Shown piece by piece: positions 35,743-43,359 of a stretch of 64,000 nt of DNA. The notes under the pieces were generated by a model. That model made no database searches. It saw only the letters and a program-made list of their open reading frames with translations, and was not told where the DNA came from. The translations under genes and the position numbers were made by a program. Source of the DNA: Acidobacteriota bacterium (lineage in GTDB: Bacteria > Acidobacteriota > Vicinamibacteria > Vicinamibacterales > UBA2999); the NCBI GenBank assembly GCA_016184455.1, contig JACPCS010000112.1:18180-82179 (forward strand), in the 5' to 3' direction. How positions within the stretch are numbered: position 1 is the stretch's first letter; each line of letters opens with the position of its first letter.

Positions 35743-36291
35743 GTGGCGTCCGGTCTCAGGGCGGTATTTCTCGATCGAGACGGCGTTCTCAACCGCCCGG
35801 TCCTCCGGCACGGATGCCTGATGTGTCCCGCTACGCCCAACGAGTGCGACCTCTATCCCGACGTGCACGACGCGCTGCCGGCGCTCCGGCGCGCCGGCTT
35901 CCGCCTCGTGGTCGTCACGAATCAGCCCGAAGTCGCACGGGGCATCCAGACCAGGGCGGGTGTCGAGGCGATTCACGCGTGGCTGCGGGGTCAGGTGCCG
36001 CTCGACGAGATCCGCGTCTGCTACCACGACGACGGCGAGTGCGGCTGCCGGAAGCCCCAGCCGGGTATGCTGCTGGCCGATGCGGCGATCGATCTCGCTC
36101 GCAGCTTCATGATCGGCGACCGGTGGCGTGATATCGAGGCCGGTCGCCGCGCGGGCTGTACGACGGTCCTGGTCGATCGCGGCTACCTCGATGCGCCCCC
36201 GTGCGACCCTGACGTGACGGTGTCGTCGCTGGGGGAGGCCGCAGCCTGGATCCTGGCGCGTGCGGGCGCGACGCGCGAGCACGCGCCCTGA
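35743..36291 (+). CDS. gmhB: HAD phosphatase, GmhB-like heptose 1,7-bisphosphate phosphatase
   Basis: A 182 aa HAD enzyme: FLDRDGVLNRPV (motif I nucleophile and acid), VVVTNQPEVARG (motif II), CRKPQPGMLLADA (motif III lysine) and MIGDRWRDIEAG (motif IV). The CYHDDGECGCRKP loop has the cysteine and histidine pattern of the GmhB zinc site. It would dephosphorylate heptose bisphosphate from the HddA-like kinase at 13833. It starts at GTG two bases after the exporter stop and is the last gene before a terminator. Confidence 0.82.
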   Translation: MASGLRAVFLDRDGVLNRPVLRHGCLMCPATPNECDLYPDVHDALPALRRAGFRLVVVTNQPEVARGIQTRAGVEAIHAWLRGQVPLDEIRVCYHDDGECGCRKPQPGMLLADAAIDLARSFMIGDRWRDIEAGRRAGCTTVLVDRGYLDAPPCDPDVTVSSLGEAAAWILARAGATREHAP

Positions 36292-36331
36292 GCGGCAGGC
36301 GAGAGCAAAAGACGATTCAAGCCGACGTATG

Positions 36332-36360
36332 AACCCCAGGCAGTGTCCTGGGGTTTTTTG
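36332..36360 (+). terminator. Intrinsic terminator of the polysaccharide operon
   Basis: A 9 bp stem AACCCCAGG / CCTGGGGTT (36332-36340 and 36347-36355) with a 6 nt loop runs into a T-rich tract. It sits 41 bp after the last stop of the 33 kb gene train and, read from the other strand, also lies beyond the minus-strand genes. Confidence 0.88.
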
Positions 36361-36364
36361 TTGC

Positions 36365-36592
36365 TCAGCCCGGGCAGCTACTGACGTACGCGTTCGTTCG
36401 CTCGACATAGTACGGGATGTCGCGTGCGGCCGCCTGGACCGCGTCAAACACCTTCGCGGCATCCAGGTCGTTGTACTCCGCGAGATCGAGGTCGCTGTCG
36501 GGCCGGGCGTGTCCGGAGACCGTCGAACCGAACTGCAGCAGCAAACGTATCCCATGCTCTTGCGCGACAGATCTGACCTGTTCCGGATCCAC
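36365..36592 (-). pseudogene. MNT-type nucleotidyltransferase fragment
   Basis: A 75 aa ORF holding LLLQFGSTVSGHARPDSDLDL, the GSxxxGxxxxxSDxDL signature of MNT antitoxins that pair with HEPN toxins. After DLDLA the sequence jumps to EYNDLDAAKVFDAVQAA, which looks more like the tail of a HEPN protein than the rest of an MNT domain. The family is normally 100-140 aa with a third acidic residue further on, so this is probably a deletion remnant. It starts at ATG 36592; function is doubtful. Confidence 0.45.
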
Positions 36593-36640
36593 GCCTGGAT
36601 GATCGCATCTGAGGCCCGAGGCCTGGGCCCCTGAGGCCTG

Positions 36641-37303
36641 CTACTGCAGACGCAGGCCGATGTCGTCGCCGCCGGCCACGGCAACCGTGATCGACTGGCT
36701 GTAGGCGGTTTCGATAGTGCCGTTGGGGCCGGCTGTAATCGCCCAGACTGCGTTCTTGGTGCCGCCGCCGGCGGCCTGGGTCCCCTGGGTCGTGTCGAGC
36801 AGCCCGACGTTCACCATGTAGCGGTTGTTCCACGGGTCAGGGTTGATCACGTTCGACACGTACGGGCCGTTCCAGCCGAACGCCGAGGTCGACGTTCTCA
36901 TCGTATACGCCGGCGCATTGGTCACGAGCTGGTCTTCGAGCCCGTCGCTCGTGCCCGTCGTCCACAGGTTCGGCGCCGCCACGGCCGGAATGTTGCCGGG
37001 ACCGACGAGCAGGTCGACCTTGTTGGCACTGGTCCCCGGCCCGCCGTTGTTCGAGGCGCTCCACTGTGGAAAGAACCCGTTGTCACGATAGAACTGAATG
37101 ATCGCCGCGCCGATCGTCTGCGTATCGGTGCGCGCACGCGCGACACGCGAGTCGTTGATGAAATTGATGATCGACGGCGTGAGCACGAGCGCGAGCGTGA
37201 CGATGACAGCGAGGACGACCGTCAGCTCGATCAGCGTGAAGCCACCACGGCCACGCTCGCGTCGCGCGTCACGTGGCGTCGACAAGCTGAGCAACGCCAC
37301 CAT
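36641..37303 (-). CDS. GspG-like pseudopilin (array member 1)
   Basis: A prepilin with leader ending ERGRGG and mature start FTLIELTVVLAVIVTLALVLTPSI, with Glu5 conserved. The globular part has VDLLVGPGNIP, QLVTNAPAY, WNGPYVSNVINPDPWNNRYMVN and AITAGPNGTIET...GDDI, the signature shared by all members of this array and akin to the calcium loop of GspG. About 220 aa from ATG 37303; an upstream ATG at 37345 is possible. It would be cleaved by a prepilin peptidase and added to a short pilus. Closest to its neighbour at 37902. Confidence 0.8.
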   Translation of the reverse strand: MVALLSLSTPRDARRERGRGGFTLIELTVVLAVIVTLALVLTPSIINFINDSRVARARTDTQTIGAAIIQFYRDNGFFPQWSASNNGGPGTSANKVDLLVGPGNIPAVAAPNLWTTGTSDGLEDQLVTNAPAYTMRTSTSAFGWNGPYVSNVINPDPWNNRYMVNVGLLDTTQGTQAAGGGTKNAVWAITAGPNGTIETAYSQSITVAVAGGDDIGLRLQ

Positions 37304-37901
37304 CCTACGCGTGCCGGGATCCGAGTTCAAGAAGCCTCTCGGCATCGCCGCCGGCTCTCGCGTCTTCGATGGCGCGAACGTCAACTCCGATGGCGCGGTT
37401 CGCGCGAGTTGGCGCCTCATGATCAGTTTGACTGACTGTTGCTCACTCGAGCTCGGTATCTCGACTTCGCCAGCCGCCCGGCGCGCCGGCTCCGTTCGGT
37501 CGCAGCGCTGGTGCGGGCCTCAGCGTCTTGAGCTTGGGTCACGAGTTCGTCCCTTGCTCGAGCAGTTTGCGATGCTCCCATCACGCCCAAAGCCAATTTC
37601 CGTGCCGCAAAAATCGTTCCGCGAAAGCGAGCCGCGGAGAACCCGCGAGAGGAAAACGCTGCGAAATGTCTGATTGGAAGGCTGCTTATGAGGAGTCTTG
37701 GCCGCCGGTTCACGTGTGACCCACTGAAAATGAAGGGAGCAACGCCACACGTAGTGAAGGGGCCGCGCCGATGCCGCCCGGTAACGCATTGGCTAACCGC
37801 TAATAGCTCAGCAGCTTAGTGTGGGCTCCACGATGTGTTGGCCCAAAGCCGGAAATCTACCCGTTCTGTAGGACCTCGGTCGGCGCCACATCGCCCTGGT
37901 G
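37304..37901. other. Gap between array members 1 and 2
   Basis: About 600 bp with no convincing gene. It carries a TTCTGTAGGAC string (37864-37874) like those at 1111 and 3091. A GTGACCCACTGAAAATGA stretch near 37716 recalls the ends of some insertion sequences, but no partner end or transposase was seen. The promoter for member 1 must lie here unless it is read through from member 2. Confidence 0.45.
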
Positions 37902-38582
37902 CTACTGCACCCGCACCGCGATGTCGTCGCCGCCGAGGACCGCGGCTGTGATCGCCTGCTGGTAGGCGGTCTCAATCTGGCCGTTCGGACCGGACGACAG
38001 CACCCAGACCGCGTTCTTGGTGGCGCCGCTGCCATCTTTCGTGCCTTGAGTCACGTCGATCAACCCGACGTTCACCGCATACCGGTTGTTCCAGGCGTCG
38101 GCGCCGATGTCGGTGGACACGTACGGGCCGTTCCAGCCAAAGTTCGCGGTGGCCGTCCGCATGGTGTAGTTCGGCGCGTTGTTGACGAGCTGATCCTCGA
38201 GCGGGTCGCTCATCCCAGTCGTCCACGTGTTGGGGCTCGCCACGACCGGGACGTTTCCTTCACTGACCAACAGATCGACCTTGTTCTGTGCCGTGCCTGG
38301 CCCACCGTTGCTGGCCAGCGACCACTGAGGGAAGAACCCGTTGTCCTTGTAGAACTGGACGATGGCGGCGGCGACCGTCTGCGTGTCGCTTCTCGTCCGC
38401 GCCACGCGCGAATCGGTGATGAAGTTCGTGATCGAGGGCGTCAAGATGAGCGCCAGCGTCACGATGACGGCGAGGACCACGGTGAGCTCGATGAGCGTGA
38501 ACCCGCGACTGTCGACCCGTCTGCAGGCTCGCTCCCGCCGAGGCTCCCCGGTCATGCACGGCATCTGCGGTCTCCAGTCCAA
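37902..38582 (-). CDS. GspG-like pseudopilin (array member 2)
   Basis: 226 aa. The leader ends RRVDSRG, then FTLIELTVVLAVIVTLALILTPSI. Conserved blocks follow: VDLLVSEGNVP, QLVNNAPNY, WNGPYVSTDIGADAWNNRYAVN, VLSSGPNGQIET, GDDIAVRV. It is the closest paralogue of member 1 and both use G|F cleavage whereas members 3-11 mostly use G|M, G|V or G|I. The alanine in ADAWNNRY replaces the otherwise constant proline of PDPWGNRY. Confidence 0.82.
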   Translation of the reverse strand: MDWRPQMPCMTGEPRRERACRRVDSRGFTLIELTVVLAVIVTLALILTPSITNFITDSRVARTRSDTQTVAAAIVQFYKDNGFFPQWSLASNGGPGTAQNKVDLLVSEGNVPVVASPNTWTTGMSDPLEDQLVNNAPNYTMRTATANFGWNGPYVSTDIGADAWNNRYAVNVGLIDVTQGTKDGSGATKNAVWVLSSGPNGQIETAYQQAITAAVLGGDDIAVRVQ

Positions 38583-38672
38583 GAACCTAAAGGGGGAACA
38601 CTCGTCGAATCCGGTCGTCGCGCAAGCCCCGGGGCAGGAGGACTGCCGGGGCGCTCGCGCTCGAGGTCGCCC

Positions 38673-39461
38673 TTACCTGCCGAAGCCGGAGATCACAGAC
38701 ACGATGTCGTCATTGCCAACGCTGCTGCCCGTGGCGAATGACGTGCCCTTTAGCGTGGTCGCCTCGAAGTCGACCTCAATCACGTTGTTGCGGCCCCCTG
38801 AGATCACGAACGTGTCGAACGACCAGCCGGTCCCGGCCCGGCCCTCACCCGCAGTGGTCGCGTCACTGGCGGCGCCGAGATACACGGAGTTGACCATGTA
38901 CCGGTAGCCCCACGGGTCGGGCTTGATGATCCCGCTGAGGTATGCCCCCCGCCACCCGTGCCCAAACGCGCCGAGCGAGTTCGGCACCGCGGGATCGACG
39001 GTGTCCATGGCGGTTGTCGGGGCGACGTAGGTGGCGTCGTTGCTCACGAGCTGGTCGTACATCGACGCTGTGTTTACAGAGGCCGCGGCAAGGTCAGTCG
39101 CCCAGCCCACGGCGCCCGTCATGTTGGCGGTGTTCGTTGTGGCCGTGTTGACGTTCGCGCCGGCCGTGGCTTCCATCCCGTTGCCGATGAGGAGGTCGAC
39201 GCGATTGGCTTTCTTGAAACGGTCCGCCAGCGTGGCATCACCGTCGACCAGCAGGAACGGATCGCCCGTATCCCGGAGCAGGCGCGCGATCGCCGTGCCA
39301 ATCGCCTCCACGTCCTCCTTCGCCGCCGCGTCTCGCGCATCGTCCACGTACTGGTTGATTGTAGGCGCGAGGACCCCGGTCAGCACGGCGAGGACCATCA
39401 GGATGATGGTGGCCTCGACGAGCGACATGCCCTTCTGCCCCGAAAAGTCGACCTTCATCAT
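38673..39461 (-). CDS. GspG-like pseudopilin (array member 3)
   Basis: About 262 aa from tandem ATGs at 39461/39458, preceded by GGAGGAG. The leader is short (MMKVDFSGQKG) with cleavage before MSLVEATIILMVLAVLTGVL. Domain blocks: VDLLIGNGME, GHGWRGAYLSGIIKPDPWGYRYMVN, FVISGGRNNVIEV and GNDDIVSVISGFGR. It resembles members 4 and 5 (GFGHGWRGAYL and SGFGK ends). It probably heads an operon with members 2 and 1 from the sigma-54 site at 39596. Confidence 0.82.
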   Translation of the reverse strand: MMKVDFSGQKGMSLVEATIILMVLAVLTGVLAPTINQYVDDARDAAAKEDVEAIGTAIARLLRDTGDPFLLVDGDATLADRFKKANRVDLLIGNGMEATAGANVNTATTNTANMTGAVGWATDLAAASVNTASMYDQLVSNDATYVAPTTAMDTVDPAVPNSLGAFGHGWRGAYLSGIIKPDPWGYRYMVNSVYLGAASDATTAGEGRAGTGWSFDTFVISGGRNNVIEVDFEATTLKGTSFATGSSVGNDDIVSVISGFGR

Positions 39462-39595
39462 CTCCTCCACAAAACGGCTGCGCGCCTCCAGGAATCCCGG
39501 CAGGGGCTCCAGGAACTCGCTGCGTCGAGATCGGTCCACGTGCTCGGTCTGTGGGTACCTGTGTTCCGAGTGATACGGAACCCTGGCCGTCCAAG

Positions 39596-39611
39596 AGCAA
39601 CTGCCATGCCC
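39596..39611 (-). promoter_or_regulatory. Sigma-54-type promoter before pseudopilin 3
   Basis: On the minus strand the sequence is GGGCATGGCAGTTGCT: GG, ten bases, GC, with the TTGCT -12 box. Start would be about 39584, leaving a leader of roughly 120 nt. It has the same spacing and a similar sequence to the site at 47048. Confidence 0.55.
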
Positions 39612-39625
39612 GCTGAGGTCTATCT

Positions 39626-39640
39626 AATAAGTAACTTATT
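39626..39640. promoter_or_regulatory. AT-rich palindrome upstream of the sigma-54 site
   Basis: AATAAG-TAA-CTTATT lies in an AT-rich stretch that stands out from the GC-rich surroundings, 15 bp upstream of the -24 box at 39596-39611. It could bind an activator or bending protein. A TTGACA (39640-39645 read on minus) is also present but has no good -10. Confidence 0.3.
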
Positions 39641-39661
39641 GTCAATTACTTACAAGGAGTC

Positions 39662-40039
39662 TATCAACCCAGGGCCGGCAAGAGGCTTCAATCGGCGGGG
39701 ACCTCGATGCTGTATGACCTACACAAAATGATGAGATATGGGCAGACAATGACTCGGGGCTGTTAACTGGCTGGTCCGATTGTTGGGGGCGCCGCCGGCG
39801 GGACGATGCGACAAATCGTCTGACCTCGCTTAGGAAAACCCCCGACAGAAAATGGGGCGTGTGAGATCGCTCAGACCTCTCGTCACGCCGGAGACAGTTG
39901 AAGTCACGAGACGGCATGGCGCGGGCAGGGCGACGGGCGACGTCCTGTGCGTCGTGACCGGTCCGATGCGGTGGGGAGCCGGATGTCGCATCCGTCACGT
40001 CCGTTGATTCCCGCGAGCTGTTGCACTACGCTGTAGTAC
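39662..40039. other. Intergenic region between pseudopilin 3 and the toxin-antitoxin genes
   Basis: About 380 bp with no supported gene; the divergent promoters for the pseudopilin operon and the toxin-antitoxin pair must lie in this area. A GACCTACACAAAA string (39716-39728) is the complement of the TTTTGTAGG-type motif seen elsewhere. Confidence 0.4.
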
Positions 40040-40333
40040 ATGGCCCGAAAGACGGAGGTGTACACGTGGCGGCTTTCGTCTGTGACGAAAGCCAGCCTCG
40101 AAGAGGCGGCGCGGGACACAAATCGAAGCGTGGCCCAACTATTGGACGAGATCGTCGCTGAACGTCTCGATGCCCCTGGCCGCGCGAGCGAGTCGGACAT
40201 GGACAATCAGCGCCGCCTCCACGCTCGGGCAGCGCGCTTGCTCGGGTGCATTTCCGGCGGTGGCGCCCGGAGCGAACGAATCCGTCAGCTCGTCAGGGCA
40301 CGACTGAAGCGACGGCGCGCCCATGCACGTTAG
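40040..40333 (+). CDS. Ribbon-helix-helix antitoxin of a VapBC-type pair
   Basis: A 97 aa protein. YTWRLSSVTKASLEEAARDTNRSVAQLLDEIVAERL is a ribbon-helix-helix DNA-binding pattern at residues 8-43; the remainder is basic. It overlaps the PIN toxin by 11 bases. It should neutralise the toxin and repress the operon. It is on the strand opposite to the flanking pseudopilins, consistent with insertion into the array. Confidence 0.75.
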   Translation: MARKTEVYTWRLSSVTKASLEEAARDTNRSVAQLLDEIVAERLDAPGRASESDMDNQRRLHARAARLLGCISGGGARSERIRQLVRARLKRRRAHAR

Positions 40334-40742
40334 GGCGCTCGCCGACACTGGGGCCCTCTTGGCGTGCCTTGATCGCCGCGATCCGTGGCATGAACGGTGC
40401 TGCGAGGCCTTCGGGCAGCTCCGGTTACCGCTGCCGACATCGAGTGCCGTACTGACCGAGCTCTTTCATCTGCTCGGCGATAACCCGCGCGACGTGGAGC
40501 TCGCCTGGGCTTTCGTCCGCTCGGGGGCTGTGACGGTCCTTCCAATTTCGGACCGGGATCTACCTGACATCGAGACCCTCATGCGCAAGTATCACGACCG
40601 TCCGATGGATTTCGCGGACGCCACGCTCGTGCACCTGGCGCAGCGCGAATCGCTCTCCACTGTCTTCACAATCGACCACGACGACTTCGAGACCTACCGC
40701 CTCGGCGGACGCAAACGGTTACGCATCCTGCCGCCCAGGTAA
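40323..40742 (+). CDS. vapC: PIN-domain toxin (VapC-like)
   Basis: A 139 aa PIN ribonuclease. Acidic active-site residues are in ALADTGALLA, SSAVLTELFHLL, DFADATLVHLA and TIDHDDF, the four conserved positions. It probably cleaves tRNA or rRNA when freed from the antitoxin. No other gene follows on this strand; the next pseudopilin stop is 20 bases away on the opposite strand. Confidence 0.85.
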   Translation: MHVRALADTGALLACLDRRDPWHERCCEAFGQLRLPLPTSSAVLTELFHLLGDNPRDVELAWAFVRSGAVTVLPISDRDLPDIETLMRKYHDRPMDFADATLVHLAQRESLSTVFTIDHDDFETYRLGGRKRLRILPPR

Positions 40743-40761
40743 CGGGCTTTCACGGCACCAT

Positions 40762-41565
40762 TTACTTTCCGAACCCGGAGATGACGTAGATCAGATCGTC
40801 GTTACCCACGCTGCCGCCCGTCGCCAGCGAGGTGCCCTTGAGGTTCGTCGATTCGAAGTCGGTTTCGGCGGTGTTGTTGCGGCCGGCAGACACAACGAAC
40901 GTATCGAACGACCATCCGGTTCCCGCCCGGCCTTCACCCGAGGTCGTCGCGTCAGTCGCGGCACCGAGGTATACCGAATTCACCATGTACCGGTAGCCCC
41001 AGGGATCGGGCCCCGGGATACCGTTCACATACGCGCCGCGCCAGCCGTGTCCGAACGCACCGAGTGACTGCGGGACGGAAGGATCCGCCGTGTCGAGCGC
41101 GTCGGCTGGATGCCGGTAGCCATCATCGGCATCGCTCAGCCCCTCGTTCATCACGAGATGGTCGTACATCGATGCGATGGTGTTGCCGTTGAGATCGCTG
41201 GACCAGCCGAGCGGCAAAGACGAGCCAACGATGTTCGATGTGTTCGTCGTGGCGGTGTTGACGTTCGCGCCTGCCGTCGGTTTGTTGCCATTGCTCAGCA
41301 GCAGGTCCACGCGGAACGGCTTCGTGAATTGGTTTCCCGCACCACTCTTCACAACGAGCAGAAACGGATTGCCGGTATCCCTTAGGAGGCGTGCGATAGC
41401 GACGCCGATGGCCTCAACGTCCTCCTTCGCCTTGGCCTCCCGCGCATCGTCGACGTACTGATTGATCGCTGGCGCGAGCACCGCTGTCAGCAGGGCAAGC
41501 ACCATCAGGATGATCGTCGCCTCGACGAGCGACATGCCGCGGTCGCTGGGTCCGGAGATGTGCAT
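40762..41565 (-). CDS. GspG-like pseudopilin (array member 4)
   Basis: 267 aa. Leader MHISGPSDRG, cleavage before MSLVEATIILMVLALLTAVLAP. Blocks: VDLLLSNGNKP, GHGWRGAYVNGIPGPDPWGYRYMVN, FVVSAGRNNTAETDF, GNDDLIYVISGFGK. Its last 100 residues are nearly identical to member 5, including DNA sequence, so the two arose by recent duplication or have undergone gene conversion, while their middles differ. It starts three bases after the stop of member 5. Confidence 0.85.
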   Translation of the reverse strand: MHISGPSDRGMSLVEATIILMVLALLTAVLAPAINQYVDDAREAKAKEDVEAIGVAIARLLRDTGNPFLLVVKSGAGNQFTKPFRVDLLLSNGNKPTAGANVNTATTNTSNIVGSSLPLGWSSDLNGNTIASMYDHLVMNEGLSDADDGYRHPADALDTADPSVPQSLGAFGHGWRGAYVNGIPGPDPWGYRYMVNSVYLGAATDATTSGEGRAGTGWSFDTFVVSAGRNNTAETDFESTNLKGTSLATGGSVGNDDLIYVISGFGK

Positions 41566-41568
41566 GCG

Positions 41569-42408
41569 CTACTTTCCGAACCCGGAGATGACGTACAGCA
41601 GGTCGTCGTTGCCCACGCTGCCGCCCGTCGCGAGCGAGGTACCTTTGAGATTCGTCGATTCGAAGTCGGTTTCCACGGTGTTGTTGCGGCCGGCGGACAC
41701 GACAAACGTGTCGAAGGACCACCCGGTGCCCGCGCGGCCTTCGCCCGAGGTCGTGGCATCGCGCGCCGCACCGAGGTACACGGAATTGACCATGTAGCGA
41801 TAGCCCCACGGGTCCGGTTCGACGATTCCACTCAGGTACGCGCCGCGCCACCCGTGGCCGAACGCGCCAAGTGAGTTCGGCACGGCAGGGTCGATGGAAG
41901 TGCTTGGCACTAGGTTGGTGGTCTGCCCAGGGTGCACATACAGCTCGTTGTTCCCTTGCTCGAAAGGACGGTTTTGGACAAAGGTGCCGTACATTGACGC
42001 CACGTTTGCGTTGAGCGACGGAGCCGCCAAATCGCTTGACCAGCCGACGGCCGCGTGCATGTTCGAGGTGTTCGTCACCGCCGTGTTGATGTTTGCGCCG
42101 GCGATTGGCTTGTTGCCATCGCCGACGAGCAGATCCGCCCGCGACGACTTTTCGCAGGTGGTGTTCCCCGCGTAAACCAAGCAGGGCATCCCGGCATCCC
42201 TCAGGAGCCGGGCGACCGCTGTGCCGATCGCTTCGACATCCTCCTTCGCCTTCGCCTCCCGGGCATCGTCCACGTACTGGTTGACGGCCGGCGCGAGCAC
42301 CGCCGTCAGCACGGCGAGCACCATCAGGATGATGGTCGCCTCGACGAGGGACATGCCCTCGCGTTTCCGGAGCTGCGCCTTTATGTGTGTCGGGAGAAAC
42401 CAGACCAC
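41569..42408 (-). CDS. GspG-like pseudopilin (array member 5)
   Basis: About 279 aa from GTG 42408; the open frame continues to 42474, but that would place the start upstream of a candidate sigma-54 site. The leader ends KREG before MSLVEATIILMVLAVLTAVLAP. Blocks: ADLLVGDGNKP, GHGWRGAYLSGIVEPDPWGYRYMVN, FVVSAGRNNTVETDF, GNDDLLYVISGFGK. A Cys pair (GMPCLVYAGNTTCEK) in the variable region could form a disulphide not seen in the other members. Confidence 0.82.
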   Translation of the reverse strand: MVWFLPTHIKAQLRKREGMSLVEATIILMVLAVLTAVLAPAVNQYVDDAREAKAKEDVEAIGTAVARLLRDAGMPCLVYAGNTTCEKSSRADLLVGDGNKPIAGANINTAVTNTSNMHAAVGWSSDLAAPSLNANVASMYGTFVQNRPFEQGNNELYVHPGQTTNLVPSTSIDPAVPNSLGAFGHGWRGAYLSGIVEPDPWGYRYMVNSVYLGAARDATTSGEGRAGTGWSFDTFVVSAGRNNTVETDFESTNLKGTSLATGGSVGNDDLLYVISGFGK

Positions 42409-42435
42409 CGTGGCAACCTGTAGTGACCACGGCTC

Positions 42436-42451
42436 AGCAACTTTCGATCCC
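42436..42451 (-). promoter_or_regulatory. Candidate sigma-54-type promoter before pseudopilin 5
   Basis: On the minus strand GGGATCGAAAGTTGCT again gives GG-N10-GC with a TTGCT -12 box; the -24 half (GGGAT) is a weaker match than at 39596 or 47048. Transcription would begin near 42424, ahead of the GTG at 42408. Confidence 0.4.
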
Positions 42452-42582
42452 GGATGGGACCGCGGACCCATCAAGTCGTTTTCAATCAGCCGCTTGCGAG
42501 GGTCGATCCGCTTCGGGCCACTCGGGGGAATGCTACAAAGTGCGGGGTGTGGGCCGCGCCGGGACCCACAGAGAATGCAGAA

Positions 42583-43359
42583 CTATCGGGTCCCCCCAGA
42601 CACGAGCGCATGGATGTCGTCGAAACTGTCGGTGGCGAGCGTCGGCGTCGTCGCCGCAAACGCGGTGTCGACGCGGGCATTCGGACCCGCAGACAGGACC
42701 ACCACGTCGTTCTCGCTCGGGCTGCTCCCGGATGGGTGCCCGAGGAACTCGACGTTTGCCATGTACCGATAGCCCCACGGATCGGGGCCGACGATGGGCG
42801 TCAGGTACGCGCCGCGCCAGTAGAACTCGCTGTTCCCCTCGTCGCCCCCGTCCGGGTCGAACTGGGCGGCCACGTTCATCTCGGCTGCGCTCCGGTACGC
42901 CGGTTGGTTGGCCACGAGCTGGTCGTAGAACGACCACACGTCGGCGCTGGCCCCGGGCGTATCGAGCGTGTCGTCCCAATCCGTGTTGCCAGGCGCGCGG
43001 TCGACTGAGGTCTCAATCGTCGGAATCATCCCGTTGCCGACCAGCAGGTTGACGCGATTGGTGGAGCCACGGGAGGGCGGGTCGGTCGTCGTCGTGCCGT
43101 TGCCGTCGCGCAGGAAGAACGTTTCGCCGATATCGGTCAGCATCCGGCTCATCGCCGCCGCCAGCACGGCGACATCCTCTTGTGCGCGGGCCTGACGCGA
43201 CGCGTCGATGTAATCGCGGATGGACGGCGCCAGCACGGCCGTCAGCGCGGAGATCACGGCGAGCACGACGGTCGCTTCGACGAGCGACATGCCGCCCTCC
43301 GTACGGAACTCTCTAAGCCCAACGCCCAACGCCCAAAGCCGAGAGTCCTTACTTCGCAT
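42583..43359 (-). CDS. GspG-like pseudopilin (array member 6)
   Basis: 258 aa. Leader MRSKDSRLWALGVGLREFRTEGG, cleavage before MSLVEATVVLAVISALTAVLAPSI. Blocks: VNLLVGNGMIP, QLVANQPAY, YWRGAYLTPIVGPDPWGYRYMAN, VVLSAGPNARVDT. The leader is encoded partly by GGGCGTTGGGCTT-like repeats, akin to the low-complexity DNA in member 7. The ATG overlaps the stop of member 7 by 11 bases. Confidence 0.82.
   Translation of the reverse strand: MRSKDSRLWALGVGLREFRTEGGMSLVEATVVLAVISALTAVLAPSIRDYIDASRQARAQEDVAVLAAAMSRMLTDIGETFFLRDGNGTTTTDPPSRGSTNRVNLLVGNGMIPTIETSVDRAPGNTDWDDTLDTPGASADVWSFYDQLVANQPAYRSAAEMNVAAQFDPDGGDEGNSEFYWRGAYLTPIVGPDPWGYRYMANVEFLGHPSGSSPSENDVVVLSAGPNARVDTAFAATTPTLATDSFDDIHALVSGGTR

Noticed and set aside
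37716..37745. Insertion-sequence end
   Set aside because: The string resembles some IS21 ends but no second end or transposase lies nearby.
37520..37789. An 89 aa minus-strand ORF between pseudopilins 1 and 2
   Set aside because: No family features or ribosome site; composition resembles non-coding spacer.
42409..42474. Upstream extension of pseudopilin 5
   Set aside because: The frame is open, but it would begin before a candidate promoter and make a leader of 40 residues.
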